Shown here piece by piece: positions 17,608 to 26,370 of a stretch of DNA of 64,000 nucleotides. Position 1 is the stretch's first letter. Each line of letters opens with the position of its first letter. This DNA is from Planobispora rosea. GTDB lineage: Bacteria > Actinomycetota > Actinomycetes > Streptosporangiales > Streptosporangiaceae. The DNA is taken from positions 1 through 64,000 of the forward strand of contig NZ_BMQP01000009.1 in assembly GCF_014648175.1 (NCBI RefSeq). Reading direction: 5' to 3'. The notes beneath the pieces were generated by a model. It did no database searches, had not been told where the DNA came from, and saw only the letters and a program-made list of their open reading frames with translations. The position numbers were made by a program, and so were the translations under genes.

Positions 17608-18140
17608 GCGGGGCCTCCAAGCGGTTGGAGCCGCTGGACAGCGGCAGAAGACTGATCGGCGCAATCCAGACACACCAAAGGGGAATCCGGGTAACGAAAC
17701 ATTCAGGAACCCGTTCCTTTGAGCGTCCTTCTCCGGCCGTCTCCTACACTTCGGGCCTCGGTATCGGGCTGAGTCCTCCAGTCGCGGTGGAGGCGTGTAC
17801 GCGCTCTGTCGTTCGTGCTGACGAACAGGCCGAACCGCTTCTCCATCGGGTGTGCCGCCGCAGAGCGCGGGCCAGGAGGTTCATCACCGCCAGGACCGAG
17901 GCCTCACCCTGAGCCATGCCGCAGGTCGCCGGGGCCGCCGACCGATCGGGGTCTACGTCCGCCCCACGCATCCGCCGCCGGATCCCGTCGATCTTCAGCG
18001 TCACCTCGCACGGGTCCGTCGCCGACGTGCGGCCGCCTCCCCGCAGGCCCGCACGGGTGGGCTGGGCTTCGTCAGGTACGGCACCGCCGCCCCGTCCTCC
18101 GCTGAGGGGGGCGAAGTGGTCCGTGATAGGTACTGTCGGC
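17608..18140. other. 533-bp gap without a recognised gene
   Basis: Reading frames exist on both strands but none resembles a known family or shows a convincing ribosome site. A minus-strand frame (17744-18142) has a short protein-like stretch but no supportable identity. Confidence 0.4.
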
Positions 18141-18689
18141 ATGGAGTTCTTCTGCTATCACCGTGATCGGTCCGACTCCGCGGCGCTACGTGAGGAGCTG
18201 CTGGAAGAGCACTGGTCCTACATGGACCGGTACGAGTCGGAGATGATCGCCCGGGGCCCGACCTTCGACCGTGGCGGCGACACGGCCACCGGCAGCGTGC
18301 ACATCGTCGACCTGCCGGATCTCGCCGCTGCGCGTGCGTTCGTCTTCGACGAGCCCAACTACCAGGCCGGTGTGTACCGGGATGTGATGTTGCGCCGGTG
18401 GAGCAACGTACTGGGGCGCACCATGTGGGATTTCCCCGGCGGCCGAGAGGGAGGCGACCGGTACCTGGTGCTGGGCCTCGGCTCCGGGCAGGCCGCCGAT
18501 CTCGTCCCGCCGCCCGGCCGGGACGAGCTGATCGCGTACGGGCCGTTGCTGTCCGACGACGGCACCGCCTGGCTGGGTACGGCGCTGCTGGTCCGGGCGC
18601 CGGATCCGGACGCGGCGCGCGCCGTCCTGACCCTGGACCGGTACGCCGACGTCGAGGTCCACGACTGGGAGTTCGGCGGCCGGCGGTGA
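18141..18689 (+). CDS. tandem YCII-domain protein
   Basis: A 182-residue soluble protein with two YCII-like halves (about 1-90 and 100-180). Signs are the opening FFCYHRDRS, the helix LREELLEEHWSYMDRYESEM with IARGPTF, and the strand-helix segment HIVDLPDLAAARAFVFDEPN. The second half repeats the pattern (ELIAYGPLLSDD). YCII proteins have a ferredoxin-like fold, and a His-Asp pair is proposed to be catalytic in some members. The role here is unknown. Confidence 0.7.
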   Translation: MEFFCYHRDRSDSAALREELLEEHWSYMDRYESEMIARGPTFDRGGDTATGSVHIVDLPDLAAARAFVFDEPNYQAGVYRDVMLRRWSNVLGRTMWDFPGGREGGDRYLVLGLGSGQAADLVPPPGRDELIAYGPLLSDDGTAWLGTALLVRAPDPDAARAVLTLDRYADVEVHDWEFGGRR

Positions 18690-18798
18690 GGGAGACCGGG
18701 TGGGATCGGAGGAAGGATGCGCTGCCCGGCGTGACTGACTGGGCAGGACGACGGGTGACCGAGAGGATTCGATCAGCGACGTTGCGTAATATTCCCTC

Positions 18799-19167
18799 AT
18801 GTCAAAACCGGATGTGGCACTCCAGACTCTCGTGGATGTCGTCAACCACACTCAGACTGGTATCAGCATCACCGTGACGACCAGCGGCACGCTCATCACC
18901 GGGATACTCGTCTCCGCTGAGGAGTTCGCCACCAACGTCGCCCAGCGGATAGGCAGGGCGTACGAATTCACCTCCACGGACATCAAGGGGTTCAACCTTC
19001 TCTTCGAGCACCTCGGCGAGGCCGCCCGCGGGGAGTTCCTGCACCTGCGGGACGCGCGGCCGATCACGGGCGCCGGGGCCCCGTCAGGGGAGAGCGGATG
19101 GTGGCGCATCCGGATCGCCGACGTCAGCGGATGGACCTGTGACCGGATATCGATGCCGGACGGTTAG
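18799..19167 (+). CDS. small protein resembling gas-vesicle accessory protein GvpU
   Basis: A 122-residue soluble protein. The N-terminal half (ALQTLVDVVNHTQTGISITV, then SGTLITGILVSAEEF) follows the pattern of the GvpU-like family: a helix, then a beta-hairpin around GxLITGxLxSxxxF. No other gas-vesicle genes are nearby, so a gas-vesicle role is not supported. It runs convergently toward the iron-transporter operon. Confidence 0.45.
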   Translation: MSKPDVALQTLVDVVNHTQTGISITVTTSGTLITGILVSAEEFATNVAQRIGRAYEFTSTDIKGFNLLFEHLGEAARGEFLHLRDARPITGAGAPSGESGWWRIRIADVSGWTCDRISMPDG

Positions 19168-19217
19168 CCGGTGCGGCGGAGCGGTCTCTCCCGGGCACGG
19201 GCACGGGGCCGGCGTCG

Positions 19218-21290
19218 TCAGCCGTCCGCCTGTGCCCGTGAGCGCCACAGCAGCCAGACGAAGTACGGTGTGCCGAGCAGGGAGGTGACGATCCCGGCGG
19301 GCACCTGGGCCGGGGCGATGACGGTGCGCCCGAGCGTGTCGGCCAGGCTCACCAGCAGGGCGCCGAGGAGCACGGCCACCGGCAGGACGCGGGCGTGGCC
19401 CGAGCCGACCAGGGCACGGGCGGCGTGCGGGGCGATCAGGCCGACGAAGCCGACCACGCCCACGGCGGAGACCGCGGTGGCGGTCAGCAGCACCGAGCCG
19501 CCCAGGGCGGCCAGCCGTACCGGCTCCAGGGGGACACCGAGGATGCGGGGACTGTCCTCGTCCAGGGAGAGCAGGTCCAGGTCGCGGCGGAGCCAGGCGA
19601 TCAGCGGGAGCATCAGGACCAGGGCCAGCGCGACCGGGATGAGCTGGACCGGGACGCGGCCGTAGGTGGAACCGGACAGCCAGGTCAGCGCCATGGCGGT
19701 GTTCCACGGGTCCGCCTTGACGATGATCATGATGGTGACGGCGGTGCACGCCGCCTGCACGCCGACGCCGATCAGCACCAGGCGGTCGGAGCTCAGCCCG
19801 CCGCGCCACGACAGCAGGTACACCGCGGCGGCGGCGGTCAGCGCCCCGGCCATGGCCGTCGCGGACATGAGCCAGATCCCGGCGAGCGGCGCCAGGGCCA
19901 GCAGCGAGACCGCGCCCACACCCGCACCGGCGGTGACGCCGAGTATGCCGGGCTCGGCCAGCGGGTTGCGGCACACGGCCTGGACGGCCGTACCCGCGGC
20001 GGCCAGCGCGGCACCGGCGAGCACCGCGGCGAGGACGCGGGGATAGCGCTGGTCGAGCACGAAGGTGAGACCGCGGCCGGTCCGCCCGTTCAGCCAGTTG
20101 ACCAGGTCGCCGCCCAGGACCCAGGTGTCGCCGCCGAGCATGCCGAGGAAGACCGCTCCGGCGAGCAGGGCCGCGCAGGCCGTCACCACGGTCAGGAAGG
20201 CGGCGCGCGAGCGGGCCGCGACGCGCACGATCGGCGGCTGACGGGTCGGTCCGGCGTCCCGGTAGCGACGGGCCAGCCACACCATCACGACGGCGCCGAA
20301 CAGCGTGGTGACCACGCCGGGGGGTACCTCTACGCCCGCCTGCCCGCCGAAGACGGCGCGCAGCGCGATGTCGGAGCCGAGGACGATGAGCACGCCGACG
20401 AGACCCGCCAGCGGCAGCGTCGTCCGGTAGCGGTGCATGCCCGGGAGCAGTCTGACGATCACCGGCGCGCACAGGCCCACGAACCCGATGGGACCCGCGA
20501 CCGTCACCGCGGCGGCGGTCAGCACGACGGCCAGGACCGTGAGCCACAGGCGCAACCGCCTGACGTTGACGCCGAGCACGGTGGCGGTGTCGTCGCCCAG
20601 GCCGAGGATGTCGAGCTTGGGCCCGGCCAGTACGGCGGCGGCCAGCATCAGCAGGATCAGCGGGCCCATCTGCGAGACGGCGTCCAGGTCGCTCTGCACG
20701 AGCGAGCCGCTGCCCCAGGCGAACAGCCCGGTGGTCTCCTCCTCGAAGAGGATCATCAGCAGGTTGGTGAGCGAGTGGAGTGCCAGCGCGGTCGCCGAGC
20801 CCGCCAGGATCAGCCTGGTCGTGCCGGTACGGCCGCCCGCGGCCAGCGCCATCACGAGAGCGGCCGTCGCCAGCCCGCCCAGCAGGGCGAGCATGCCCGA
20901 AAGGAAAAGCGGCAGCGTCAGGCCGAAGGCCGCCGCCGCGGCGACCGCGAAGTAGGCGCCGGAGCTGACCGCCAGCGTGTCGGGCGAGGCCATGGGATTG
21001 CGGGAGACGGCCTGCAGCAACGCGCCCGCCACACCCAGGGCGACGCCGACGGTGACTCCGGCCAGCAGCCGGGGCACCCGGGAGGCCACCAGGATCCGGG
21101 CGGCCTCGCCGTCCCCGTCGCCGAACGGCAGCCGGAGCAGGTCGAGTGCGCCGATGGACGACGTGCCCTGCGTCATGTGGACCGCGGAGACCAGGACGAC
21201 CGCCGCCAGCGTCAGGAGGACCGCGCCCGCGCCCCCCAGCCGCCGCAGCGGCGTGGCGGGCGCAGGCGCGGTCCGAAGCGAGGTGCTCAA
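19218..21290 (-). CDS. fused FecCD-type iron-siderophore ABC permease
   Basis: A 690-residue membrane protein made of two FecCD units in tandem (about 15-350 and 360-690), each with about ten helices. Each has the conserved NPLA/NPMA segment (CRNPLAEPGILGV; SRNPMASPDTLAV) and a GFVGL motif. Such fused permeases (FhuB type) form the whole transmembrane channel for a ferric-siderophore importer. The start is TTG at 21290, overlapping the stop of the binding-protein gene (TTGA), so translation is coupled. It is the third gene of the iron-regulated operon. Confidence 0.9.
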   Translation of the reverse strand: MSTSLRTAPAPATPLRRLGGAGAVLLTLAAVVLVSAVHMTQGTSSIGALDLLRLPFGDGDGEAARILVASRVPRLLAGVTVGVALGVAGALLQAVSRNPMASPDTLAVSSGAYFAVAAAAAFGLTLPLFLSGMLALLGGLATAALVMALAAGGRTGTTRLILAGSATALALHSLTNLLMILFEEETTGLFAWGSGSLVQSDLDAVSQMGPLILLMLAAAVLAGPKLDILGLGDDTATVLGVNVRRLRLWLTVLAVVLTAAAVTVAGPIGFVGLCAPVIVRLLPGMHRYRTTLPLAGLVGVLIVLGSDIALRAVFGGQAGVEVPPGVVTTLFGAVVMVWLARRYRDAGPTRQPPIVRVAARSRAAFLTVVTACAALLAGAVFLGMLGGDTWVLGGDLVNWLNGRTGRGLTFVLDQRYPRVLAAVLAGAALAAAGTAVQAVCRNPLAEPGILGVTAGAGVGAVSLLALAPLAGIWLMSATAMAGALTAAAAVYLLSWRGGLSSDRLVLIGVGVQAACTAVTIMIIVKADPWNTAMALTWLSGSTYGRVPVQLIPVALALVLMLPLIAWLRRDLDLLSLDEDSPRILGVPLEPVRLAALGGSVLLTATAVSAVGVVGFVGLIAPHAARALVGSGHARVLPVAVLLGALLVSLADTLGRTVIAPAQVPAGIVTSLLGTPYFVWLLWRSRAQADG

Positions 21291-22273
21291 CCGGTGTATG
21301 CCTTCACGAGGGCCTCGGCGTACTGCTTGCAGGACAGCGGCCCGCCGAAGGTCCAGATACCGTCGGGCAGCTTGGTGACCTGCTTCTTCTCGACGAACGG
21401 CAGCTTCTTCCAGATGGCGTTCGAGGCCAGTCCGTCGGCGAAGACGTCGACGCCGTCGGAGGCGTTGTAGAAGAAGCGGGTGTCGGGGTCCTTCAGCGCG
21501 GTCAGGCCCTCGACGTCGGTGACGCCCAGGCCCCAGGCCGGGTCGACCTTGCCCGTCCAGGCGTTGACCAGCCCGAGCTGGGTGGCGACGTCGGAGACCA
21601 GCGCACCCTTGCCGAACATGCGGATGGAGATCTTGCTGCCGTCCTTCCAGCCGTCGGCGATGGCGAACGGCTTGCCGGCGAAGCCGGCGGCGGCGAGCTT
21701 GCTCTTGCCCTCGGTCAGCGCGGTGTCGAAGTCCGCCAGCAGCTTGTCGGCCTCGGCGGTCTTGCCCAGCGCGGTGGCGATCGTCTTGAGGTCCTTCCGC
21801 ATCCGGCCCAGGTTGTCGCCCGCGTCACTGCCGGTCAGGACGACGACGGGGGCGAACTTCTCCAGCTGCGACACCAGCGAGGGGTCACGCGAGGACTCCA
21901 TGACGATCAGGTCGGGCTGGAGGGCGGCGATGGAGTCGACGCTCGGCTCCTGCCGGGTGCCGACGTCCTTGACCGAGGGGTCCAGCTTGGCCGCGGTCAC
22001 CCAGGTGCCGTAGCCCTTCACGTCGGCCACCCCGACCGGCATGACGCCGAGGCTGACCACCATCTCGGCCTCGCCCCACTCCAGGGCGACCACCTTGCCG
22101 GCGGGACGGTCGAGGGTGATCTGCTTGCCGCGGTCGTCGGTCACGGTGATGGGGGCGGCGGAGGCCGTACCTCCGGAGGCGGCCGGTTCCGGGGCGGGGG
22201 CCTCGGTGGTGCCGCAGGCGCCGAGCATGGCGACGGCGGCCACGGCCACGAGGGCGGTGCGCAGGGGGATCAT
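21287..22273 (-). CDS. iron-siderophore ABC transporter substrate-binding lipoprotein
   Basis: A 328-residue FecB/FhuD-type protein. It has a lipoprotein signal with lipobox LGAC (Cys near residue 20), then the periplasmic-binding fold: TVTDDRGKQITLDRPAGKVV, IAALQPDLIVM and a long linking helix. It is anchored outside the membrane and delivers ferric chelates to the fused permease. It begins 10 nt after the ATPase gene ends. Confidence 0.9.
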   Translation of the reverse strand: MIPLRTALVAVAAVAMLGACGTTEAPAPEPAASGGTASAAPITVTDDRGKQITLDRPAGKVVALEWGEAEMVVSLGVMPVGVADVKGYGTWVTAAKLDPSVKDVGTRQEPSVDSIAALQPDLIVMESSRDPSLVSQLEKFAPVVVLTGSDAGDNLGRMRKDLKTIATALGKTAEADKLLADFDTALTEGKSKLAAAGFAGKPFAIADGWKDGSKISIRMFGKGALVSDVATQLGLVNAWTGKVDPAWGLGVTDVEGLTALKDPDTRFFYNASDGVDVFADGLASNAIWKKLPFVEKKQVTKLPDGIWTFGGPLSCKQYAEALVKAYTG

Positions 22274-22283
22274 GGTATTCCTG

Positions 22284-23102
22284 TCAGGTTGTTGCAGAGA
22301 CGCTTCTGGTGTGCCGGCCGATCGGCCGGGTGGTCACCGTCCCCGTCCTCGGGTCGTGCGTGACCTCGATGCGGATGCCGTACACCTCGGTGAGCAGTTC
22401 TTCGGTGAGGACCTCGGCGGGCGATCCGTCGGCCCGGACCCGGCCGCCGTGCAGCAGCACGACGTGGTCGGCCAGCTCGGCGGCCTGGTTCAGGTCGTGC
22501 AGGACGACGCCGACGGCCACGTCGTGGTCGTCGGCCAGGTCGCGCACGAGCTCCAGCAGCTCGATCTGGTAGCGCAGGTCCAGGAAGGTGGTGGGCTCGT
22601 CCAGGAGCAGGACGCCGGTGTCCTGCGCCAGGCAGGTGGCCAGCCACACGCGCTGCAGTTCACCACCCGACAGCTCGTCCGCGGGACGGTCCGCCATCTT
22701 CGCGACCCCGGTCAGTTCCATCGCCCTGGCGATCGCGGCCTCTCCGTCGGGGTCGCCCGTCCGCCACCGGCCGCGGTAGGGGTGCCTGCCGTACCCGACG
22801 ACATCCCGGACCCGCACGCCTGAGGGCGTGGGACGGCTCTGGGCCAGCAGGGTGACCCGCTTGGCGAAGTCCCGTGACGGCATGTCCAGGGCGGACACGT
22901 CGCCGGACAGCGTCACCGTGCCCGCCTCCGGCCGATGGAGCCGCGCCAGCGCGCGCAGCAAGGTCGACTTGCCGCTGCCGTTCGGGCCCACCAGGGCCGT
23001 CACGCGTCCTTGCCGCAAGGTGATGTGGCCGTTCTCGACGGCGGTGGCACCCTGGTAGCTGAGACGCAGATCGGCTCCACGCAGCGAGATCTTCTCGGTC
23101 AC
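22284..23102 (-). CDS. iron-siderophore ABC transporter ATPase
   Basis: A 272-residue FecE/FhuC-type ATPase. It has Walker A GPNGSGKST, the signature LSGGELQRVWLA, Walker B VLLLDEPTTFLD, and an H-loop near VVLHDLNQAAE. It is the first gene of the operon ATPase, binding protein, permease. The start is GTG 23102 with no Shine-Dalgarno sequence. A promoter 7 nt upstream suggests a leaderless transcript (see the iron-box entry). Confidence 0.92.
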   Translation of the reverse strand: MTEKISLRGADLRLSYQGATAVENGHITLRQGRVTALVGPNGSGKSTLLRALARLHRPEAGTVTLSGDVSALDMPSRDFAKRVTLLAQSRPTPSGVRVRDVVGYGRHPYRGRWRTGDPDGEAAIARAMELTGVAKMADRPADELSGGELQRVWLATCLAQDTGVLLLDEPTTFLDLRYQIELLELVRDLADDHDVAVGVVLHDLNQAAELADHVVLLHGGRVRADGSPAEVLTEELLTEVYGIRIEVTHDPRTGTVTTRPIGRHTRSVSATT

Positions 23103-23138
23103 GGGGATTAGGTTAGGCTTACCTGGCTAAATGTTCAA
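23103..23138 (-). promoter_or_regulatory. iron box overlapping a leaderless promoter
   Basis: TTAGGTTAGGCTTACCTGG (23108-23126) differs at three of 19 positions from the DtxR/IdeR/DmdR consensus. On the minus strand TTGAAC (23133-23138), a 17-bp spacer and TAACCT (23110-23115) form a promoter. The -10 ends 7 nt before the GTG start. Repressor bound with iron would cover the -10 and part of the spacer, giving expression under iron starvation. Confidence 0.85.
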
Positions 23139-23228
23139 CTTTCACTTATCGATCATGGTGGGTCATGCGGGCGAGGCGGTTCCTCCTGCCGCACGCCCGC
23201 GTCACGGACGGCGGCCGGCCGGGGGCAC

Positions 23229-23772
23229 CGGCAGTGGGTGACGACGGAGAAGCTCCACGGGGCCCAGATGGTGATCGCCCATGACGGCCGGAACCTGTCG
23301 GTGGGCAAGCGCAAGGCGTGGCTGCGCGATGACGAGCCGTCCTCCGGCTGGCAGCTCCTGCGCGCCGCCTTCGCCGGGGTGGGGAGGCCACTCTGGCTCG
23401 AGGCGGCGCGGCGGTGCGCGTCTACGGTGAGCTGTACGGCGGAAGACCGAGGAGTTCGGCGAGCAGCGTTTCGATCAGAGCCGTCCCTGGGATCCGCAGG
23501 TGTTCCTCACCTTGGGGGAACTGAGCCGGATCGCCCGGATGATGGTCAACGGGCCGAGGTTGGCCGGCGCGCGGTCCAAGGTGGGGCCGTCCGACCCCGA
23601 CGCGCTCCTGGACGAGGCGGTCTCCGACGTCATGGTGGACCTGTCCATGGCCCTCCCGGCGGCCCTCCCGGCGGCCCTCCCGGCGGCCCTCCCGGCGGCC
23701 GTCGCGGCTCTCGGCGAGGACGAGGCCCGGTTGCAGGCGGTCATCCGGGGCGCGGCGAGGAGAGCAGGGTGA
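23229..23772 (+). pseudogene. Rnl2-type RNA ligase, internally deleted
   Basis: Three pieces lie in three frames. First (from about 23229): WVTTEKLHGAQMVIAHDG, with nucleotidyl-transfer motif I (EKLHG), then VGKRKAWLRDDEP. Second (23414-23446): VRVYGELYGG, motif III. Third (about 23445-23772): KTEEFGEQRFDQSRPWDP, then MMVNGPRLAGARSKVG and the C-terminal helices. The whole central region with motif IV and the lysine of motif V is missing. The order and spacing fit an actinobacterial PF09414 RNA ligase that lost its middle. The end overlaps the convergent DUF418 gene. Confidence 0.7.
23649..23708 (+). repeat. 12-bp tandem repeat inside the RNA ligase relic
   Basis: Four perfect copies of GGCCCTCCCGGC plus a fifth, degenerate one (23697-23708). 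In frame they encode ALPA units. This is probably a slippage expansion after the gene was no longer under selection. Confidence 0.8.
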
Positions 23773-24898
23773 GGCGCCGCAGGATCCATTCGATCGGGCC
23801 CTGCCGGTGGTGGCGCAGCCACCAGGCGCTCAGGGCCAGGAGGACCGCGTAGATCACCGCGGCCACGCCCATCACCGCGACGGGGGCCAGTTCGCCCGCC
23901 AAGGCCAGGCCGTACCCGGTGAAGACCAGGCAGGCCAGCACGGACTGGCCGATGTAGTTGGAGGCCGCGACGCGGCCGGCGGGGGCCAGCGCGCCGCCGA
24001 TCGCCGGGACGCGCCTGACCGCTTCGAGCAGGGTGACCACGTAGGCGGTCGCCAGGAGCAGAGAGGTCACGTTGTTGACCGCCAGGCCGACCAGTTGCAC
24101 GGCGTCGTCCGCCTGGGACGACCAGGTGAAGAAGACCGCGGCGGGCAGGCCGACGCCGTACCCCAGCCACATGATCCGGGGGACCAGGTGAGCCCAGCGC
24201 TCCGGCTCCTCCAGCAGTCGCGACTTGCCCGCCGCCAGGCCGAACAGGAACAACGCCATCGCCATCGGGCCCTGGCCGATCCACACGAACGCCGCGAGCA
24301 TCGGGTAGGTCTCCACCTGGAACCGGAGGAAGTCCAGCGGCCCGCCGGTGACCAGCTCCTCGGCCCGTACGGCGGCCGCCGCGTCGGTGGCCGGGGACGC
24401 GGCGGCGCCCGGGTCGAGCAGGGTGAGCCCGGCCAGCAGGAGCCAGATCACCGACATCACGCCGATGATCCAGCATCCGGCCTTGACCGCGGTCCTGGGC
24501 CGGACGTCGCGCATGGTCAGCAGCAGGAGGCCGAGCGCGGCGTAGAGGGTGAGGATGTCGCCGATCCAGAGCAGGAACCCGTGCGCCACGCCCAGGACGA
24601 ACAGCCCCAGGCAGCGGCGGAGCATGCGGGCCTTGACCTTCCCGCCCCACGAGCGCATCTGCAGGGTGAAGGAGTAGCCGAACAGGAAGGAGAAGATGAC
24701 GTAGAACTTCGTCAGCACCAGGGTGCTGACGGCGAGGGCGACCGGACCTTCGCTGATGGGCAGGGTGCCGATGCCGACGGCATACCGGGGGTCGGCGAAG
24801 AAACCGATGTTGGCGACCAGGATGCCGCCCAGCGCGAAGCCGCGCACGGCGTCGATTTCCTGGATGCGCGTGGACTCCGGGGCAGCAGTCTGAGTCAT
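23741..24898 (-). CDS. DUF418 family membrane protein
   Basis: A 385-residue polytopic protein. It opens with IQEIDAVRGFALGGILVANI, the hallmark of the DUF418/YeiB family, and has about nine to ten helices and a C-terminal DUF418 block (GRVAASNYIGQSVL, then GPIEWILRR). The family is linked to acyltransferase-3-like membrane proteins, but no reaction is established. It stands alone, convergent with the RNA ligase relic. Confidence 0.88.
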   Translation of the reverse strand: MTQTAAPESTRIQEIDAVRGFALGGILVANIGFFADPRYAVGIGTLPISEGPVALAVSTLVLTKFYVIFSFLFGYSFTLQMRSWGGKVKARMLRRCLGLFVLGVAHGFLLWIGDILTLYAALGLLLLTMRDVRPRTAVKAGCWIIGVMSVIWLLLAGLTLLDPGAAASPATDAAAAVRAEELVTGGPLDFLRFQVETYPMLAAFVWIGQGPMAMALFLFGLAAGKSRLLEEPERWAHLVPRIMWLGYGVGLPAAVFFTWSSQADDAVQLVGLAVNNVTSLLLATAYVVTLLEAVRRVPAIGGALAPAGRVAASNYIGQSVLACLVFTGYGLALAGELAPVAVMGVAAVIYAVLLALSAWWLRHHRQGPIEWILRRLTLLSSPRPG

Positions 24899-25048
24899 GC
24901 CCTCGATGCTAGGAACCCGGTTCGCGGCTCACATCGGACTTTGGGCGCGGACCGGACGACGAAAGTAGCCGGGAGGGCGTCCCCCGTCCTCCGCCGGCGT
25001 GCACCGGGATCACGCCCGGCACCGCGCCGACCGGCGGCGCCGTACCTG

Positions 25049-26209
25049 TCAGGCGGGGAGGCGGTAGACCCGGTGGGCGTTGCCCGCGCCGATCATCCCG
25101 GCGATCCGGGCGGCGTCCCGCTCCGTCCAGGCGTCCTCGGCCAGCCCTTCCCGGAGCAGTCCGGACAGCGCGCCGCGGAACAGCACCGAACCGAGGTGGT
25201 ACAGCTCGGGCAGGCCGTAGGCGTCGGAGGCGTAGAGCAGCTTGCCGAACGGGGTCAGTTCGAGAGCCTCGGCGAGCAGCGCCCCGGCCCGCCGGCCCAG
25301 ATTGTGCAGGGCCAGGCTGACATCGGCGAACACGTGCGGGAACACCTGGGCGAGGTACCCGGCCTCCCGGTGGTACGGGTAGTTGTGCAGCAGCACGATC
25401 GGCACCCCCGCCGGAGCGGTCGCCCGGAGCAGGTCGGTCAGGAGCGCCGGATTCGCCCGGGACAGGTGCACGTCCGGGTCACCGTACCCGACATGGAACT
25501 GCACCGGCAGGCCGAGGTCGAGCGCCGTGTACACCAGGAACCGGTGCAGCACCTCGTCCGCCAGCCGGGCCGGGGCGTCCGGCCGCGCCCCGGCCAGCCA
25601 CCGGCCCGCCGCCGCGGCGACCTCCCCCTCCCCGGGCCGGTACGGGGCCAGCGCCAGCCCGGCCCGGTAGGCGGCGACGGACTTGGCCCCGACCACCCGG
25701 CCCTCCCCGGCGCGCACCAGCTCGGTGAGGCGCTCGCGGAAACGGCCGGCGAAGCCCCGGGCGGAGGTCCCGGATTCGACGACATCCTCGGCGACGTGCT
25801 CCAGGCGGAGGATCTCGTAGCCGGGCGCCCCGGCGGCCTCGGCCAGCTCGCCGGGGGAGAGCAGCGACCGGGGGTTGTGCCCGGTGTCCACGCACAGGGC
25901 GCCGAGCCCGGCCGCGCGCAGCAGCCGCCGGGTCACCTCGGCGTGGCCGAGCTCCGCCCGGCGGGCCAGATACTCCTCCGGCTCGGCGTGCCGGGGCAGA
26001 TCGAGCACGGGCGCGCACCAGCGGCGCACGGCGAAGCCCACCTGCGTGTCGAACAGGCTCCCGCCCAGCCCGGAAGCGCTCTCGGCCTCGGTCAGCAGCG
26101 CCTCGAACCCGGCGCGCCGCAGATCCCGCGGCACGACTCCATGGCAGTGGTGGTCGACCAGCCGGAGCGCGGCGACCGCGGGCAGGAGTTCGGGAGTCGG
26201 CATCGCCAT
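25049..26209 (-). CDS. amidohydrolase, FluG N-terminal type
   Basis: A 386-residue TIM-barrel amidohydrolase. It has the metal motif HxH in LRLVDHHCHG (about 17-26), GAKSVAAYRAGL, QFHVGYGDPDVHLSRANP, VLLHNYPYHREAGYLA and the late Asp in LYASDAYGLPELYHLG. These match the N-terminal half of fungal FluG and the bacterial amidohydrolases paired with glutamine-synthetase-like enzymes. It is divergent, with 161 bp between, from exactly such a gene at 26371. A role in breaking down or making gamma-glutamyl compounds is inferred, not shown. Confidence 0.82.
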   Translation of the reverse strand: MAMPTPELLPAVAALRLVDHHCHGVVPRDLRRAGFEALLTEAESASGLGGSLFDTQVGFAVRRWCAPVLDLPRHAEPEEYLARRAELGHAEVTRRLLRAAGLGALCVDTGHNPRSLLSPGELAEAAGAPGYEILRLEHVAEDVVESGTSARGFAGRFRERLTELVRAGEGRVVGAKSVAAYRAGLALAPYRPGEGEVAAAAGRWLAGARPDAPARLADEVLHRFLVYTALDLGLPVQFHVGYGDPDVHLSRANPALLTDLLRATAPAGVPIVLLHNYPYHREAGYLAQVFPHVFADVSLALHNLGRRAGALLAEALELTPFGKLLYASDAYGLPELYHLGSVLFRGALSGLLREGLAEDAWTERDAARIAGMIGAGNAHRVYRLPA

Positions 26210-26370
26210 TCCGAGTCATTCCGATCGGCGTATCGGACCTGAGCGCCGGACCCGGGTCCATCGGCCCAGGGCTCACCGGGAACCGCTCGCCCGACAAGAC
26301 TTACCACGATCGGACCGGCACGCCGAGCCGGACCCGCGACCGCCGGGCGGACGATGTCTAGTCTGGAACC

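Noticed and set aside
17744..18142. minus-strand gene in the gap after the chemoreceptor
   Set aside because: Start context and translation give no family match and codon usage is not convincing; left as unassigned.
18799..19167. gas-vesicle locus
   Set aside because: Only one GvpU-like gene; no GvpA or other gvp genes in the window.
23807..26242. 811-codon plus-strand frame across DUF418 and the amidohydrolase
   Set aside because: It spans two well-supported minus-strand genes and has Gly/Gln/Arg/Asp-rich shadow composition.
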